From the NCBI GenBank assembly GCA_016702745.1, contig JADJDJ010000003.1:1-64000 (forward strand): a stretch of 64,000 nucleotides of DNA, given 5' to 3'. Each line of letters begins with the position of its first letter. Positions within the stretch are counted from its first letter, which is position 1. The notes below the pieces were generated by a model. The model did not search any database. It worked only from the letters and a program-made list of their open reading frames with translations, and was not told where the DNA came from. Of this stretch, positions 9,517 to 18,393 are shown piece after piece. Position numbers and translations under genes: made by a program. This DNA comes from Chitinophagaceae bacterium (lineage in GTDB: Bacteria > Bacteroidota > Bacteroidia > Chitinophagales > Chitinophagaceae).

Positions 9517-10520
9517 ATGAAAAAAATCATCCCCCCTGTACTTTTGGTGACCCTTTTTCTTATCTCCTGCAAAAAAACAATACTGATATCATTGCAGATG
9601 ATCCCATCGTGTATGTAGCAGGACACCAGGCAGACTCCGTTTCGGGCAGATCCCAATCTACAGTATGGAAAAACGGGGTGCCGACCACCAATCAGCTTTC
9701 CGGGAACAGAAGTCATTATGCCCATGCTATTGCTGTTAGTGGAAATGATGTATATACTACCGGTTTTGAAAACCAGATCGGCCAGTGGAAATGTCAGGTT
9801 TGGAAAAACGGCAATTTCCAATACTCACTGGGAAGCGGCTATAGTTACGGTAATGGAATTGCAGTATCCGGAAGCGATATATATGTAACCGGTGGCGGCT
9901 ATGTTTCTTCCCCACGTAATTATTCAGCCATGCTTTGGAAAAATCAATCCGATGCTTCGACCACGCTTGCCTCCAATAGTAGCGAAGCCGTGGGTAATGC
10001 AATTGCCATTTCAGGAACAGATGTATATGTAGCCGGGGATGACAATAACAATGCAAGCATCTGGAAAAACGGAACTGCCCTTACTCTCAATAATGCGTCC
10101 GGATTTCCACTCAGCTGCCTGGCAATTGCAGATGGAAATGTGTATGCGGCCTCATCCAATGGTTCGATTATCCGGTACTGGAAAAATGAAACGTCTACCG
10201 ATATCAACATCACACCCGGTTGGTATGGATTTGCAAACGGAATAGCAGTTGATGGAAATGACATTTACATCTGCGGCTGGGAATACAATGGAACGGTGGG
10301 GATCGCCAAATACTGGAAAAACGGAATTCCTGTTACCATCAGCGATGGTATCAGGACTGCAAGGGCAAATGCCATTGCAATCAAAAATAATGTGATCTAT
10401 GTAGCCGGTGAAGTGCAGGGTGCTAACAACAGCTCAGACTATGCAACCGTTTGGGAAAATGGCGTTCCAACTACAATCGGCTTCGTCAACAGCAGGGCCC
10501 TGGCAATTACAGTAAAATAA
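9517..10520 (+). CDS. WKNG-repeat lipoprotein (frameshift in a poly-A run near the start)
   Basis: An ATG at 9517 starts a lipoprotein signal peptide, MKKIIPPVLLVTLFLISC, with the lipid Cys at residue 18. The frame then fails in a run of seven As at 9571-9577; one extra A would join it to the long frame that continues from 9580 to 10520. The mature part is about seven repeats of 40-45 residues with the signature (A)ISGxDVYVxG ... (V)WKNGxxxx, for example TVWKNGVPTT, QVWKNGNFQY and KYWKNGIPVT. Such repeats fold as a beta-propeller in related Bacteroidota proteins, but no ligand is known to me. The gene is followed after 6 bp by the next one, so they may be co-transcribed. The break may be a consensus error or a slippage-prone on/off switch. 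Confidence 0.75.
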
Positions 10521-10526
10521 GAAAAA

Positions 10527-11024
10527 ATGCAATTAATCACGACCGGCAAAATGGCTTATCAACTCAGTCTGGATGATGGCCGTTTTGCCGGCTCCCTTAT
10601 TTATAAGGATGCCGGTTTTGAAACGGCAGGAATTTTTACGGATACAGCTTACACGCTTGAAAAATCCGGTGCCGGAAGCTGGGTCACCCGAAAAACAGGA
10701 GAATCCGGGATTCTGGCTACTTGTACTGTGGAACTGGATGGAAAAATAAGCGTTTATCACGGCTCCCTTTCGTATTCCTTTGTAAAACCAATCAACTGGA
10801 AACCCCGGTTCTGCCTCCTGAACAGTCAACAGGAAGAAGTCGCCGCTTTTATACCAACGATCAACTGGGAACTGGATAGCTGTAACTTTTCGCTCCAGTT
10901 AAATGAGGAGTTCAGCACTGAAACAGAAGCTTTTCTTATCTTACAGGCATTGCATTGTGCTGTATGTGGAATGGCCATGCTGAACGGACTTACCATACCA
11001 GCTATTGGCAACCTGAACGGATAA
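10527..11024 (+). CDS. hypothetical protein, 165 aa
   Basis: A protein of 165 residues without signal peptide or membrane helix. It alternates short beta-like strands (LSLDDGRFAGSLIYKD, GKISVYHGSLSYSF), somewhat like a barrel or tubby/LURP-type fold, but I cannot place it in a family with confidence. It carries a possible metal- or redox-related LHCAVCGMAM near residue 145. It starts 6 bp after the WKNG lipoprotein and ends 9 bp before the sensor kinase at 11034, so the four genes 9517-13582 form an apparent operon. Confidence 0.7.
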   Translation: MQLITTGKMAYQLSLDDGRFAGSLIYKDAGFETAGIFTDTAYTLEKSGAGSWVTRKTGESGILATCTVELDGKISVYHGSLSYSFVKPINWKPRFCLLNSQQEEVAAFIPTINWELDSCNFSLQLNEEFSTETEAFLILQALHCAVCGMAMLNGLTIPAIGNLNG

Positions 11025-11033
11025 CCAACCATC

Positions 11034-12855
11034 ATGAAACTGCACGCTCCGATTCTCATCCTGCTGCTGCTGAAAGTTTCGTTCTCCGATGCACAAACCT
11101 GCCGCTGCAGAGAACTGGACGCTAACAAAGAAATAAGTATTTCCAGCCTGCTGAACTCACCAGAAAGTTTTTGTACAGCAAAGGGATTTGAAAAACTGAC
11201 ATCACAATTTTTAAATGACAAAAATCTGGATTCAGCAGCACACTACCTCCAGCTTGCTGAAGCCCTCTATCAAAAAGAAGCCTGCAATAAAGAACAATGG
11301 ATCCCTGTTTATAAATTACGTTCAGCACTGCATTTCTCCCAGGCCGAGTATGAAAAGTCCCTGGAATACAGCCTGAAAATGCTGCCCTTCGCACAGGAAA
11401 AGGGCAATAAAGAAGAAGAAGCAGAACTGCTGCTTGGGATTTCTCAGATTTTCGCCAGAATGAAACAGCTGGAAAAGGGACTGGATTATACCCGGCAATC
11501 ACTCCCACTCATTGAAATCATTAAACCGGGCCCCTCCAAAGTTGACCTGCTCAATAAAGCCGGCTCCAGGTTCTATTTCTTTTTCCAGGATACAAAGTCT
11601 CCGTCCTTGTTTGATTCTGCCAGATTATATTTTAATGCCGCCCTGCGGATTGCCAAAGATATCAACTACAAAGAAGGGAATGCAGGTGAGTTATAATAAA
11701 ATGAATAGCCTGGCCTATCAGCAGAAAAACTTCGAACTCTCCCTTCGGTATCTCGATTCATCCATTGCCCTCTCAGCCCCCGGAGAAATTAATAATGCCA
11801 TTGCCACCAGTTTTGGAGATAAGGGAAATATCCTGCTTAAACTGGGCCGGTTTAAAGAGGCAAAAAAATGGGCAGATTCCTGTTTGTATTATTATCAGAA
11901 TATAAAATTCCCACCGCTTATTGCCAATGCCTATAGTCTGGTGGCCGAAATAGCCGACAGCCTGGGAGATTTTGCCAGCGCTTATCATGCTTTGTACCAG
12001 GAAAAGAAAATAACGGACAGTCTGAATACTGCTGAAAATGCCAAAGCTGTAACCGAAGTGGAAAAAAAGTATCACCAGGCTAAAAACGAAAAAACAATCC
12101 GTGAATTAAATCAGCAAAAACAAATCTACGCACTCCTGGCCATTGCTGGCTTACTGGCTGCAGGGGTCATTGCCTTTTACCTTCGTCAGCAATCATTGAA
12201 GAACAAACAAAAAATTCTGGAAACCGAGCAAAGGTTAAATCGCGCCCGCATGAACCCCCATTTCTTTTTCAATGCGCTGACCGCTTTACAGCGCTTTGCC
12301 ATGAAGGAAAACAATGGGGTGGCACTGGCTTCCAGTCTCTCCAAATTCTCTCATATCATGCGGGAAACACTTGAAAGCAGTTATAAAGAATATGTAACGA
12401 TAAGGCAGGAACTGGAATTCCTGAAAGAATACCTGGAGATCCAGAAAATGAGATTTCCCAGTACATTTAACTACTCTCTGATGATCGACGGTGAATTGGA
12501 CGCCGGAGATATCCTGATCCCATCTATGATTATTCAGCCCTTTATTGAAAACAGTATTGAACATGGTTTTGCTGCGATCAGCTATACCGGTGAGTTGCGG
12601 GTTGACTTCAAACTGGAAAATAAGCTGATTAAAATCGAAATAACTGATAATGGCCAGGGACTTTCCAGTCCGGGCAGCCGGCAAAACGAACATATCAGCC
12701 GTGCCAGTCAGATCATTAAAGACAGGATATATTTGCTGAATATTAAATTGAAAAGCAAGGCTGCTTTCAGTATAGACAATAACAAAAACGGACCGGGAGT
12801 TTCCGTACAAATTCAGCTCCCCCTACTCTATCAGCATGAAAATACTACTGGTTGA
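11034..12855 (+). CDS. TPR-containing LytS/YehU-type sensor histidine kinase (one frameshift)
   Basis: The start at 11034 gives a signal peptide (MKLHAPILILLLLKVSFSDA, then Gln). A periplasmic TPR region follows with repeated AEYEKSLEYSLKMLPFA-type units, then a coiled coil (KAVTEVEKKYHQAKNEKTI), one membrane helix (IYALLAIAGLLAAGVIAFYL) and a cytoplasmic His_kinase domain. The phospho-acceptor block is RARMNPHFFFNALTALQRF and the ATP-binding N box is PSMIIQPFIENSIEHGF, followed by ITDNGQG. Such kinases phosphorylate LytTR regulators. The frame breaks at about 11685 in GG; removing one G joins the two halves (NA-VSYNKMN). The stop overlaps the start of the regulator at 12836 by 20 bp, which fits a coupled pair. 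A truncated paralogue lies at 3826. Confidence 0.85.
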
Positions 12856-13582
12856 TAATGAAAAAGAAATCAGGGAATTGCTGAAAGATATGATTCGGGC
12901 AATTTACCATGAACCCTGCACTATCGAAGAGGCAGAAGGGGTCAGCAGCGCCCTTCAAAAAATACATTCTTTTAAACCCGATCTGGTATTCCTGGATGTG
13001 GAGATGGGTGACGGTACCGGCTTTGACCTGATGCAACAGCTTACCGACCCGGCATTTCAGCTTGTTTTTACCACGGCACATAATCAATACGCCATACAGG
13101 CCTTCAAATACAGCGCCATCGATTACCTGCTTAAACCAATTGACATTACTGAGCTGGAAACCTGCATCCGAAAAGCAGCGGGGCATATCTCCAAAAATAA
13201 CCTCAGCCGGCAACTGGAAGTACTGATGCAGCAGCTGAACAGCAGTGAAAATTCAGGCAAACAAATTGTACTAAAAGACAGTGAAGCCAGTTACTTTGTA
13301 AAAGTGGCGGATATCCTTTACTGTGAAGCAGAAGGATCTTATACCAAATTCTATTTTGCCCTGGATAAGCCCATCGTGATTTCAAAAAATCTCAGCACTT
13401 ATGAGGACCTTTTGGGTACCCATGGCTTCCTGAGAACACATCACTCTTACCTTGTAAATCCACGTCATATCAAAATGTATGACAAAACTGATGGAGGCAC
13501 ATTGATTCTGGACTCCGGTCATACAGTCCCGGTATCACACCGTAAAAAAGATCATATTCTGCAATTATTGGAAAACAGATAA
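12836..13582 (+). CDS. LytTR-family response regulator
   Basis: 248 residues. The receiver domain has D7, phospho-acceptor D54 in VFLDVEMGDG, the TTAHNQYAIQAF switch region and K100 in DYLLKPID. The linker is Gln-rich, and the LytTR DNA-binding domain (about 145-248) carries YCEAEGSYTKFY and LRTHHSYLVNPRHI. It overlaps the end of the sensor kinase gene, its obvious partner. The protein is very similar along its whole length to the regulator at 7385, which points to duplication of the system. Target genes are not evident; LytTR proteins bind paired direct repeats upstream of their targets, which I did not find with certainty. Confidence 0.92.
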   Translation: MKILLVDNEKEIRELLKDMIRAIYHEPCTIEEAEGVSSALQKIHSFKPDLVFLDVEMGDGTGFDLMQQLTDPAFQLVFTTAHNQYAIQAFKYSAIDYLLKPIDITELETCIRKAAGHISKNNLSRQLEVLMQQLNSSENSGKQIVLKDSEASYFVKVADILYCEAEGSYTKFYFALDKPIVISKNLSTYEDLLGTHGFLRTHHSYLVNPRHIKMYDKTDGGTLILDSGHTVPVSHRKKDHILQLLENR

Positions 13583-13700
13583 TCCAATCTTCCGGTTAAT
13601 CCGGATACCAATCTTTTCCCATCACTTATACAGCCGGATAATTCAGTTACAATACTGCTTATTAACTCTATGAACAAGGCGGTATGTTCGGGGTTAAAAA

Positions 13701-13708
13701 TATATTCG
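13701..13708 (+). promoter_or_regulatory. -7 box close to the lipoprotein start codon
   Basis: TATATTCG resembles TAnnTTTG and ends one base before the ATG at 13710, so a transcript would be leaderless. No clear TTG upstream. If translation begins at a later start codon the leader would be longer. Confidence 0.35.
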
Positions 13709-13709
13709 T

Positions 13710-14159
13710 ATGCTACAAATCAAACGCAGTTTACTCGCCGGTATGGCCATCTCTCTTTTGGTACTTTCCTGTAATGAAAAAGGAAAAGAGCAAACAACAG
13801 ACAATAAGACTAAAGAAGATCAAACAGTGGTCGCCGATCCACCCAAAGAAGAATCCAAAGAGGGCATGACCATTGCTGCCGCTAAAAGTTTCCTGGATGA
13901 AAACGAAGCGAATGCAGGTAAAGAAATAACGGTATCCGCATACAGCTGGGGCAGTAATGACATGATGGGTGGCACGGTCAGTTTGAATCTGGGAGATAAA
14001 AAACTGGAAGGATTTCAGCAGTCCACATTCTCCTGCAAATTTGAAAAGGACAAAGCAGCGGCGGTAAAGGCCATTGCCAAAGATGCCATGGTAACAGTAA
14101 CAGGGAAGATTGCAAAAGGTTCAGGCGGTGTTGAGCTGACTGATTGTACCCTGCATTAA
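13710..14159 (+). CDS. lipoprotein with an OB-fold (tRNA_anti-like) domain
   Basis: 149 residues with a lipoprotein signal (ISLLVLSC, lipid Cys at 21), a charged Lys/Glu/Thr-rich linker of about 40 residues, and a small beta-rich domain ending in AIAKDAMVTVTGKIAKGSG and VELTDCTL. This ending and the strand pattern (EITVSAYSWG, GTVSLNLGDKK, STFSCKF) resemble the tRNA_anti-like OB-fold family found in many Bacteroidota lipoproteins. Function is unknown; it should be anchored in the outer or inner membrane, facing the periplasm. It is monocistronic and followed by a terminator. Confidence 0.75.
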   Translation: MLQIKRSLLAGMAISLLVLSCNEKGKEQTTDNKTKEDQTVVADPPKEESKEGMTIAAAKSFLDENEANAGKEITVSAYSWGSNDMMGGTVSLNLGDKKLEGFQQSTFSCKFEKDKAAAVKAIAKDAMVTVTGKIAKGSGGVELTDCTLH

Positions 14160-14184
14160 TAGGTCTCAGGTTTCTGGTTTAACT

Positions 14185-14215
14185 GAACCGGCCCGGTTTC
14201 TACCGGCTGGTTTTT
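14185..14215 (+). terminator. intrinsic terminator
   Basis: GAACCGGCCCGGT and ACCGGCTGGTT (about 14185-14211) pair with one bulge and are followed by TTTTTATTT. It ends the lipoprotein transcript and lies just past the convergent rimO stop. Confidence 0.7.
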
Positions 14216-14217
14216 AT

Positions 14218-15527
14218 TTACTCAATTACTTCCCCTTCCAGATCATAGTCATAAGCCTTGCTGATCCGTACATTGACAAATTCTCCGATCGGCAGTTTTT
14301 TGGCCGAATGAATCACCACCTCATTATCCACTTCCACAGAATCAAATTCTGTGCGGCCCAGGTAGCGGCCGGCTTCTTTTTATCAATAATGGTTTTAAAG
14401 ACCTTCCCGACTTTTTCCTGATTCAGTTCAAACGAAATTTCCTGCTGCACTTCCATGATCTCCTGTGCCCTTAACTCCTTTTCTTCGGCCGGTACATCAT
14501 CCTTCAGGTCATGCGCCGAAGTGCCTTCCTCATGAGAATAGGTAAAGATTCCCACCCGGTCGAATCTTTGTCTTTCAAGAAAACCTTTTAACTCTTCCAC
14601 ATCATCTCTTGTTTCTCCGGGGAATCCGGCGATCAGGGTGGTACGCAGACAAATCCCGGGTACTTTTTCACGGATGGCCGCAGTTAGGTCCTCCATTTCT
14701 TCCCTTGTTATCTGTCGCTTCATGGCCTTCAGCATATTATTAGCTGCATGCTGCAAAGGCATATCCAGGTAGTTACAGATATTCTCCCGGTCCCGCATGG
14801 CATCCAGCACTTCCAACGGGAATTTAGATGGATAAGCATAATGCAGACGGATCCATTCCAACCCTTTTACATCTGCCAGCCGGTGTAATAAATCACCCAG
14901 CATTCTTTTTTTATAAATATCCAGTCCGTAATAAGTTAATTCCTGCGCAATCAGCATCACTTCCTTCACCCCTTTTCTTACCAGCCCCTCTGCCTCTTTA
15001 ACCAGATCTTCCATACTCCGGCTCACATGCTGACCCCGCATCAAAGGGATTGCACAGAACGAACAGGTGCGGTTACAACCCTCAGATATCTTCATATAGG
15101 CGTAATGCTGAGGAGTAGCCAGCAGTCTTTCCCCAACGAGTTCTGACTTGTAATCGGCTTCAAACTGTTTCAGGATCAACGGGAGTTCCATGGTACCGAA
15201 AAAAGCATCCACTTCAGGGATTTCGGCTTCCAGGTTGTTCTTATATCTTTCACTCAGGCATCCGGTTACATAAACTTTGTCCAGTTTACCCCTTCGCTTC
15301 AGTTCTACCTGATCCAGGATGGTATTGATACTTTCTTCCTTGGCTTTATCAATAAACCCACAGGTATTGACCACTACAATATTGTGGTCCAGCTTCTTAT
15401 TTTCATGCACCACATCAATATCATTGGCCAGTAACTGTCCGCTCAGCACTTCACTGTCCACCATGTTCTTGCTGCACCCGAGCGTGATGATATTGACTTT
15501 GTCCTTATGAAGTTTTTTTGTTTTCAA
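14218..15527 (-). CDS. rimO: ribosomal protein uS12 methylthiotransferase RimO (one frameshift near the C-terminus)
   Basis: RimO is a radical-SAM enzyme that adds a methylthio group to an Asp of ribosomal protein S12. Family features: the N-terminal MTTase domain with three cluster Cys (LGCSKNMVDSE, VVNTCGF, VTGCLSE), the radical-SAM motif EGCNRTCSFCAIP with the CxxxCxxC triad, RTTLIAGFPGET and the C-terminal TRAM domain. The frame breaks in a run of five As on the minus strand (14377-14381). One more A restores EAGRYLGRTEFDSVEVD and the rest of the TRAM domain down to EGEVIE at 14221. The corrected length of about 436 residues matches the family. It lies downstream of a methyltransferase and ftsY on the same strand. 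Confidence 0.92.
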
Positions 15528-15548
15528 AGCTTAAAGTTATCGTTGTTT

Positions 15549-16319
15549 TTATATTCGAACCTGCCAGGCGTACTCATAAGTATCCAGGTTCGTAAACCGG
15601 AAGGCTGATGGCGGTATAGAAGGAAGGTAACTAAACAATTTCTCCTTTGTGAACCGCTGGCTCCAGAATCCTTCCCTGGTGGCTGTAAAACTATCTTTCT
15701 CATCTGTAATCACCGTCATTCCCATTTTCCGGTAGGAGTCTTCCTGTTTCTGTCTTGTTGAATCATTATCAATATAACAGGCGCCCAGTACGATTTCACC
15801 TCCCGGATGCAACAGTTCATATGCCTTGCTGAAAATGCTGGTAAATTTTGTATTCAATGAAAGATCCAGTTTATCCGAACTTTGGTTATACTGCTCAAAT
15901 GAAAATCCATCAGGGCAGAAATTGCCGGGCGTGAACCATGTACAAATCACCAGATCATGTTGTTTGGGCTACTGGTCAAGTGTGGTGGCTTCAAAGAAAT
16001 GAATAAAGGTTTTATTGCCGATCCCAAGTGATGCAATTTCTTTCTCAGCCAATTCAATACAGGCTTTTGCATTATCGGTGCCATCATAGCATGAAACCAT
16101 CTCCCATATTTCATGAATCCCGCTCAGCCTTTTAGGAACCCTCGCGTTACCTACCCCGATATCAAGAATACTGATCGGTCTCCCCTTCTCAGCAGCCAGC
16201 TCCACAATTAGCTTTTTCAATTCCACCAGTTCGGCCCATTGCGCCTGCTGCAGGTACTCACTGATATAATCCAGGTCAAAGGAGGTTCTGACGGTATTAT
16301 CGTTATCGTACATAGCCAT
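15549..16319 (-). CDS. class I SAM-dependent methyltransferase, interrupted by an in-frame TAG
   Basis: The first part (116 residues from 16319) contains the SAM-binding motif SILDIGVGNARVPKRL and an acidic ENAKACIELAEKE-like motif II region. The second part continues in the same frame after a TAG at 15969-15971 and has HDLVICTWFTPGNF, a motif VLLHPGGEIVLG-like (ELLHPGGEIVLGACY) and an ending typical of the fold. Because both halves are in one frame, a single substitution (for example a Gln or Tyr codon changed to TAG) explains the break. The substrate is unknown. It lies between ftsY and rimO. If the stop is real, the protein ends before motif IV and would be inactive. Confidence 0.7.
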
Positions 16320-16386
16320 TGGCTACCAATTTGTACTGTTTAATGGACCTGATGTATTCACTTATAGCCTCCCGTTATTTTTTGTT

Positions 16387-17352
16387 CTATTTGTTTTCAA
16401 GACTGAACAAACTGTCTACAAATTCATGTTTATCAAAAACCAGCAGGTCTTCCATCTTCTCTCCCACGCCGATGAATTTCACCGGGATTTTAAACTGATT
16501 GGCAATAGCCAGTACCACACCACCCTTGGCTGTGCCATCCAGTTTGGTAATAGCCAGAGCGGTCACATCGGTTGTAGCGGTGAAATGACGGGCCTGTTCC
16601 AGTGCATTTTGTCCGGTACTTCCATCCAGCACCAGTAATACTTCGTGGGGTGCATCAGGTATCGTTTTCTGAATCACTCTTTTGATCTTGCCGAGTTCAT
16701 CCATGAGGTGGGCTTTATTATGCAGCCTGCCTGCAGTATCAATCAGTACCACATCTGTCCCTTTTGAAACGGCACTCTGCACGGTATCGAATGCCACGGC
16801 TGCAGGATCACTTCCCATGGCCTGTTTAACAATGGGAACGCCTACCCTTTCACTCCAGATCGTGAGCTGGTCAACAGCTGCCGCACGGAAAGTATCGGCA
16901 GCACCTAATAAGACTTCCTTACCCGCTTTTTTAAAATTATACGCCAGTTTACCAATTGTGGTAGTTTTTCCAACTCCATTTACGCCCACCACGAGAATGA
17001 CATACGGTTTGGTGGGCAGGTCGGAATCAAATGCATAACTATTGGCACCCGGCGCATCTACCAGTAAACCTTCAATTTCTTCCTGCAGCATCCGGTTGAG
17101 TTCGGTACTGTTCAGGTATTTTTCTTTGGCGACCCTTTTTTCAATTCGTTCAATGATTTTAACGGTGGTCTCGATCCCCACATCGGCACTCACCAGGGCT
17201 TCTTCCAGGTTATCCAGCACTTCATCATCCACGGTGCTCTTTCCTGAAAAAACCCGGCTGATCTTTTCAAAGAAACCCTGTTTGGTTTTTTTCAACCCCT
17301 CATCCAGTGTTTCTTTTTCCTTTTTACCGAATAATTTATTAAAAAATCCCAT
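16387..17352 (-). CDS. ftsY: signal recognition particle receptor FtsY
   Basis: 321 residues from the start MGFFNKLFGKKEKE at 17352; an earlier ATG at 17376 adds eight unlikely residues. FtsY is the membrane-bound GTPase that receives SRP-ribosome complexes for co-translational insertion. A short N-terminal A region (basic, Lys-rich) is followed by the N four-helix domain (VDDEVLDNLEEALVSADVG) and the G domain: P-loop GVNGVGKT at 123-130, DTFRAAAVDQL, DTAGRLHNK, TKLDGTAKGG and the final GVGEKMEDLLVFD. The length is normal for Bacteroidota, which have short A domains. It is the fourth gene of the rpmB-rpmG-DUF4295-ftsY cluster. Confidence 0.96.
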   Translation of the reverse strand: MGFFNKLFGKKEKETLDEGLKKTKQGFFEKISRVFSGKSTVDDEVLDNLEEALVSADVGIETTVKIIERIEKRVAKEKYLNSTELNRMLQEEIEGLLVDAPGANSYAFDSDLPTKPYVILVVGVNGVGKTTTIGKLAYNFKKAGKEVLLGAADTFRAAAVDQLTIWSERVGVPIVKQAMGSDPAAVAFDTVQSAVSKGTDVVLIDTAGRLHNKAHLMDELGKIKRVIQKTIPDAPHEVLLVLDGSTGQNALEQARHFTATTDVTALAITKLDGTAKGGVVLAIANQFKIPVKFIGVGEKMEDLLVFDKHEFVDSLFSLENK

Positions 17353-17516
17353 ACCAGTTTCCCCGGAGGGAATCATGAAACCTTACCCTGTATAAAGTTT
17401 CGTTTATGAACTGTAAATGCCAATCAGGGATGGCACGTAGAAAATGACCTTTAATGAAAAAAGCCGCCCTTTATGGAGCAGCTTACTATCTTCACTCCCC
17501 TTTGGGGGATGATGGT

Positions 17517-17690
17517 TTATTTCTGAGCCAGGAAATCCTTCACTTTGTCCTTGTGCACAATCTGCTCTTTGAAAGTATAGGCGCCTGTTTTCGGACTGCG
17601 GACAGCACGAATCACTTTTGTCCAGTTCTTCGCTTCGGCAGATGCCTTTACGTCTTTAACCTTTGCGTTCTTTGATGCTGCTTTTGCCAT
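17517..17690 (-). CDS. DUF4295 family small basic protein
   Basis: 57 residues beginning MAKAASKNAKVKDVKASAE and ending in KDKVKDFLAQK, with the central KVIRAVRSPKTGAYTFKE. This is the DUF4295 family, present in nearly all Bacteroidota directly beside rpmG and rpmB. It is small, very basic and probably ribosome-associated, but I know of no proven function. It is shorter than usual automatic cut-offs and its strand is opposite to a longer spurious frame. Position between rpmG and ftsY supports it. Confidence 0.9.
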   Translation of the reverse strand: MAKAASKNAKVKDVKASAEAKNWTKVIRAVRSPKTGAYTFKEQIVHKDKVKDFLAQK

Positions 17691-17694
17691 GATA

Positions 17695-17794
17695 TTAGTT
17701 TAAGAATGTGGGAATTTGGAAGTGTGGGAATGTGAAAATGAAATACAAACGCTCAGATTTTCACATGCTTACATACTCACATTTTCACACCTGA
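17695..17794. repeat. A/T-rich intergenic tract with imperfect inverted repeats inside the ribosomal-protein cluster
   Basis: Between DUF4295 and rpmG the plus strand reads GTGTGGGAATGTGAAAATG (17722-17740) and then CATTTTCACACC (about 17779-17790), with further GTGGGAATTTGG / CACATGCTTACATACTCAC-like units between. The arms GTGAAAATG and CATTTTCAC can pair across about 40 nt. The tract looks like degenerate short repeats rather than a terminator (no U-run). Confidence 0.5.
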
Positions 17795-17977
17795 TTACTT
17801 AATTTCTTTGTGAACAGTTACTTTTTTCAGGATGGGGTTGAATTTTTTCAATTCCAGCCTTTCGGGGTTGTTCTTTTTGTTCTTTTTCGTAATGTAACGG
17901 CTGGTGCCGGGCTGACCACTGTTTTTGTGTTCAGTACATTCCAGGATCACCTGTACACGGTTGCCTTTCTTTGCCAT
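17795..17977 (-). CDS. rpmG: 50S ribosomal protein L33
   Basis: 60 residues: [20 protein letters not shown], then [20 protein letters not shown] and the end [10 protein letters not shown]. This is the standard L33 sequence. Only one Cys is present, so it is the zinc-independent (C-) type. It sits between rpmB and DUF4295 as in other Bacteroidota. Confidence 0.97.
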   Translation of the reverse strand: MAKKGNRVQVILECTEHKNSGQPGTSRYITKKNKKNNPERLELKKFNPILKKVTVHKEIK

Positions 17978-18031
17978 GAGTGATAATTTTAATTTCCTTT
18001 TTTTATCATTCTAAACCCTGCGGGTAAAGAA

Positions 18032-18268
18032 TCAAATATGCTGACCTTGAGCCCTCAGCTCTTTTACAACAGTATAAAGACCTTTTTTATTGATCGTACG
18101 GATCGCATCGGTTGTTAACTTCAGCGAAATCCATTTATCTTCTTCTGCAAGATAGAAGCGTTTTTTCTGCAGATTGGGCAGAAACCGGCGCTTGGTCTTG
18201 ATATTAGAGTGAGAGACCTTGTTCCCACCCACCGGTACTTTACCTGTTACCTGACATACTCTGGCCAT
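18032..18268 (-). CDS. rpmB: 50S ribosomal protein L28
   Basis: 78 residues: [38 protein letters not shown] and the end [18 protein letters not shown] block with KELRAQGQ. Normal L28 length. First gene of the rpmB-rpmG-DUF4295-ftsY cluster on the minus strand; a good -7 box lies 23 bp upstream. Confidence 0.97.
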   Translation of the reverse strand: MARVCQVTGKVPVGGNKVSHSNIKTKRRFLPNLQKKRFYLAEEDKWISLKLTTDAIRTINKKGLYTVVKELRAQGQHI

Positions 18269-18291
18269 GATTCATACAATTTTTGGGACGG

Positions 18292-18299
18292 CAAAGGTA
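18292..18299 (-). promoter_or_regulatory. -7 promoter box of the rpmB operon
   Basis: Read on the minus strand the bases are TACCTTTG, a perfect match to TAnnTTTG, ending 23 bp before the rpmB ATG. The nearest TTG upstream is about 26 bp away, a little far for the usual -33 element. Confidence 0.6.
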
Positions 18300-18393
18300 G
18301 GGAAAATCTGCAGATATAGACGCGCCAATTGAAGTTTTTTTTACCCAGGCTGTGTAAAACCCTTCTTTGTGCTTGATATTGTATTTCAACACT

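Noticed and set aside
9459..9821. Minus-strand frame over the WKNG lipoprotein start
   Set aside because: It is opposite to a well-defined repeat protein and lipoprotein signal and has no protein-like features.
17454..17675. Plus-strand frame over DUF4295
   Set aside because: It overlaps a known conserved small gene on the minus strand; its sequence is not protein-like.
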